In this document: piece by piece, positions 63,281 through 64,000 of the stretch
Numbering within the stretch: the stretch's first letter is position 1
How the letters are laid out: each line of letters begins with the position of its first letter
Assembly: GCF_002940685.1 (NCBI RefSeq)
Contig: NZ_PNFP01000006.1
Location: forward strand, 62,001 to 126,000
Length of the DNA stretch: 64,000 bases
Direction: 5' to 3'
DNA from: Ensifer adhaerens
GTDB lineage: Bacteria > Pseudomonadota > Alphaproteobacteria > Rhizobiales > Rhizobiaceae
Notes under the pieces: model-generated
Databases searched by the model: none
The model's input: only the letters and a program-made list of their open reading frames with translations
What the model was told of the DNA's origin: nothing
Translations under genes and position numbers: made by a program

Positions 63281-64000
63281 TCAAGCGGCGTCCCGGTTGA
63301 GGTTCGCGCCGCCGGCGTCGGTCAGGAGGAAGGCTTCGCCGCAGGCTTTCGCCAGCGTACGCACGCGCAGGATGTAGCTCTGGCGCTCGGTGACCGAGAT
63401 CACCCCGCGGGCATCGAGCAGGTTGAACACATGGCTCGCCTTGATGCACTGGTCATAGGCGGGGAAGACGCACTTGTGCAGATGGTTGTTGCTCTCATCA
63501 CCCGGTGCGCCGGCTGCCAGCAGCGCCTGGCACTCCGCTTCCGCGTCGATGAAGTGCTGATGCAGCATCGCGGTGTTGGCGTATTCGAAATTGTAGCGCG
63601 AGTATTCCTGTTCGGCCTGCAGGAAGACGTCGCCATAGCTGATCTTCTCGGCGCCCTCGCGGCCGTTGAAGTTCAGGTCGTAGACGTTGTCGACGCCCTG
63701 CACATACATGGCAAGACGCTCGAGACCATAGGTCAGTTCGCCCGAAACCGGCGAGCATTCGATACCGCAGACCTGCTGGAAGTACGTGAACTGCGACACT
63801 TCCATGCCGTCGCACCAGCATTCCCAGCCGAGCCCCCAGGCGCCGAGCGTCGGGCTTTCCCAGTCGTCCTCGACGAAACGGATATCGTGCAGCAGCGGGT
63901 CGAGGCCGATCGCCTCGAGCGAGCCGAGATAGAGCTCCTGCAGGTTCGACGGGTTCGGCTTCAGGATCACCTGGTACTGATAGTAATGCTGCAGGCGGTT
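63281..64000 (-). CDS. glyQ: Glycine-tRNA ligase alpha subunit, 5' end beyond the window
   Basis: Catalytic alpha subunit of glycyl-tRNA synthetase. The visible 239 residues start [15 protein letters not shown] and contain [26 protein letters not shown] and [12 protein letters not shown], which are near-invariant in GlyQ. About 70 N-terminal residues lie off-window. The next gene, the P-loop kinase, starts 2 nt after its stop codon; glyS is about 5 kb further. Confidence 0.96.
   Translation of the reverse strand, partial: NRLQHYYQYQVILKPNPSNLQELYLGSLEAIGLDPLLHDIRFVEDDWESPTLGAWGLGWECWCDGMEVSQFTYFQQVCGIECSPVSGELTYGLERLAMYVQGVDNVYDLNFNGREGAEKISYGDVFLQAEQEYSRYNFEYANTAMLHQHFIDAEAECQALLAAGAPGDESNNHLHKCVFPAYDQCIKASHVFNLLDARGVISVTERQSYILRVRTLAKACGEAFLLTDAGGANLNRDAA

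Noticed and set aside
1-64000. Mobile elements, prophage genes, CRISPR arrays, rRNA and tRNA genes
   Set aside because: No transposase or integrase frame, no spaced direct repeats of CRISPR size, and no tRNA-like T-loop plus acceptor pairing was found.

Overview
The window is a chromosomal segment of a high-GC alphaproteobacterium in the order Rhizobiales, most likely the Sinorhizobium/Ensifer group. This rests on the mixture of families seen (BA14K protein, DUF1217 protein, a McpU-like chemoreceptor whose ligand residues fit the published Sinorhizobium receptor, bioMNY, a 17-kDa-antigen-type lipoprotein) and on a gene order at the left end (histidine phosphatase, fabI, J-domain protein, surface lipoprotein, pdxH) that I recall from Sinorhizobium meliloti. 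Coding density is high. I see no insertion sequence, prophage, CRISPR array, tRNA or rRNA.

Layout. 1-7.8 kb: fabI and a cut-off histidine phosphatase, a J-domain protein, a surface lipoprotein, pdxH, a GNAT acetyltransferase, a polysaccharide deacetylase and a secreted D,D-carboxypeptidase with a SPOR tail. 7.8-10.6 kb: tldD with an unknown partner and an AlkX-type DNA glycosylase. 10.7-15.2 kb: the biotin ECF transporter bioMNY, tightly followed by an acyl-CoA ligase and a thiolase that lacks one catalytic cysteine. 15.2-19.1 kb: a tandem palindromic repeat, a hotdog thioesterase, a quinone-reductase-like enzyme, a histone-deacetylase-family amidohydrolase, xseB and a pirin. 19.3-23.5 kb: dxs, tlyA and an RNA m5U methyltransferase. 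23.6-28.2 kb: two paralogous chemoreceptors. 28.6-31.1 kb: acyl-CoA dehydrogenase plus enoyl-CoA hydratase behind a MerR/LiuR-like operator.

31.4-37.8 kb: CorA/ZntB, a VOC protein, a BA14K protein, a GH25 lysozyme-like protein, then a Rieske oxygenase/reductase pair of the glycine betaine demethylase type (gbcA, gbcB) preceded on the same strand by a cobalamin riboswitch and a hairpin that buries the gbcA ribosome-binding site. 38-45 kb: a conserved hypothetical, a Sua5/YrdC enzyme, an FAD-linked 2-hydroxyacid dehydrogenase, a five-repeat DUF1217 protein, a DUF6101-like protein and a 34-codon small gene. 45-49.4 kb: ubiA, a MipA/OmpV porin-like protein, an AraC regulator divergent from a fosmidomycin-resistance-type MFS exporter. 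49.5-52.9 kb: a PotD-like periplasmic protein overlapping a membrane GGDEF-EAL protein, an arrangement like NspS-MbaA polyamine sensing. 53-64 kb: purD, a small secreted protein, DUF523, a cupin, glyS, then DUF2207, an EPSP synthase and lemA, a tiny exported peptide gene, a P-loop kinase and the 3' part of glyQ.

The most interesting points are the B12 riboswitch in front of betaine demethylase genes and the NspS-MbaA-like pair. Betaine breakdown yields glycine and one-carbon units, both of which feed corrin synthesis in organisms with the C4 aminolevulinate route, and betaine is a known booster of B12 production in related strains. All functional statements come from reading translated sequence and motifs; no database search was run.
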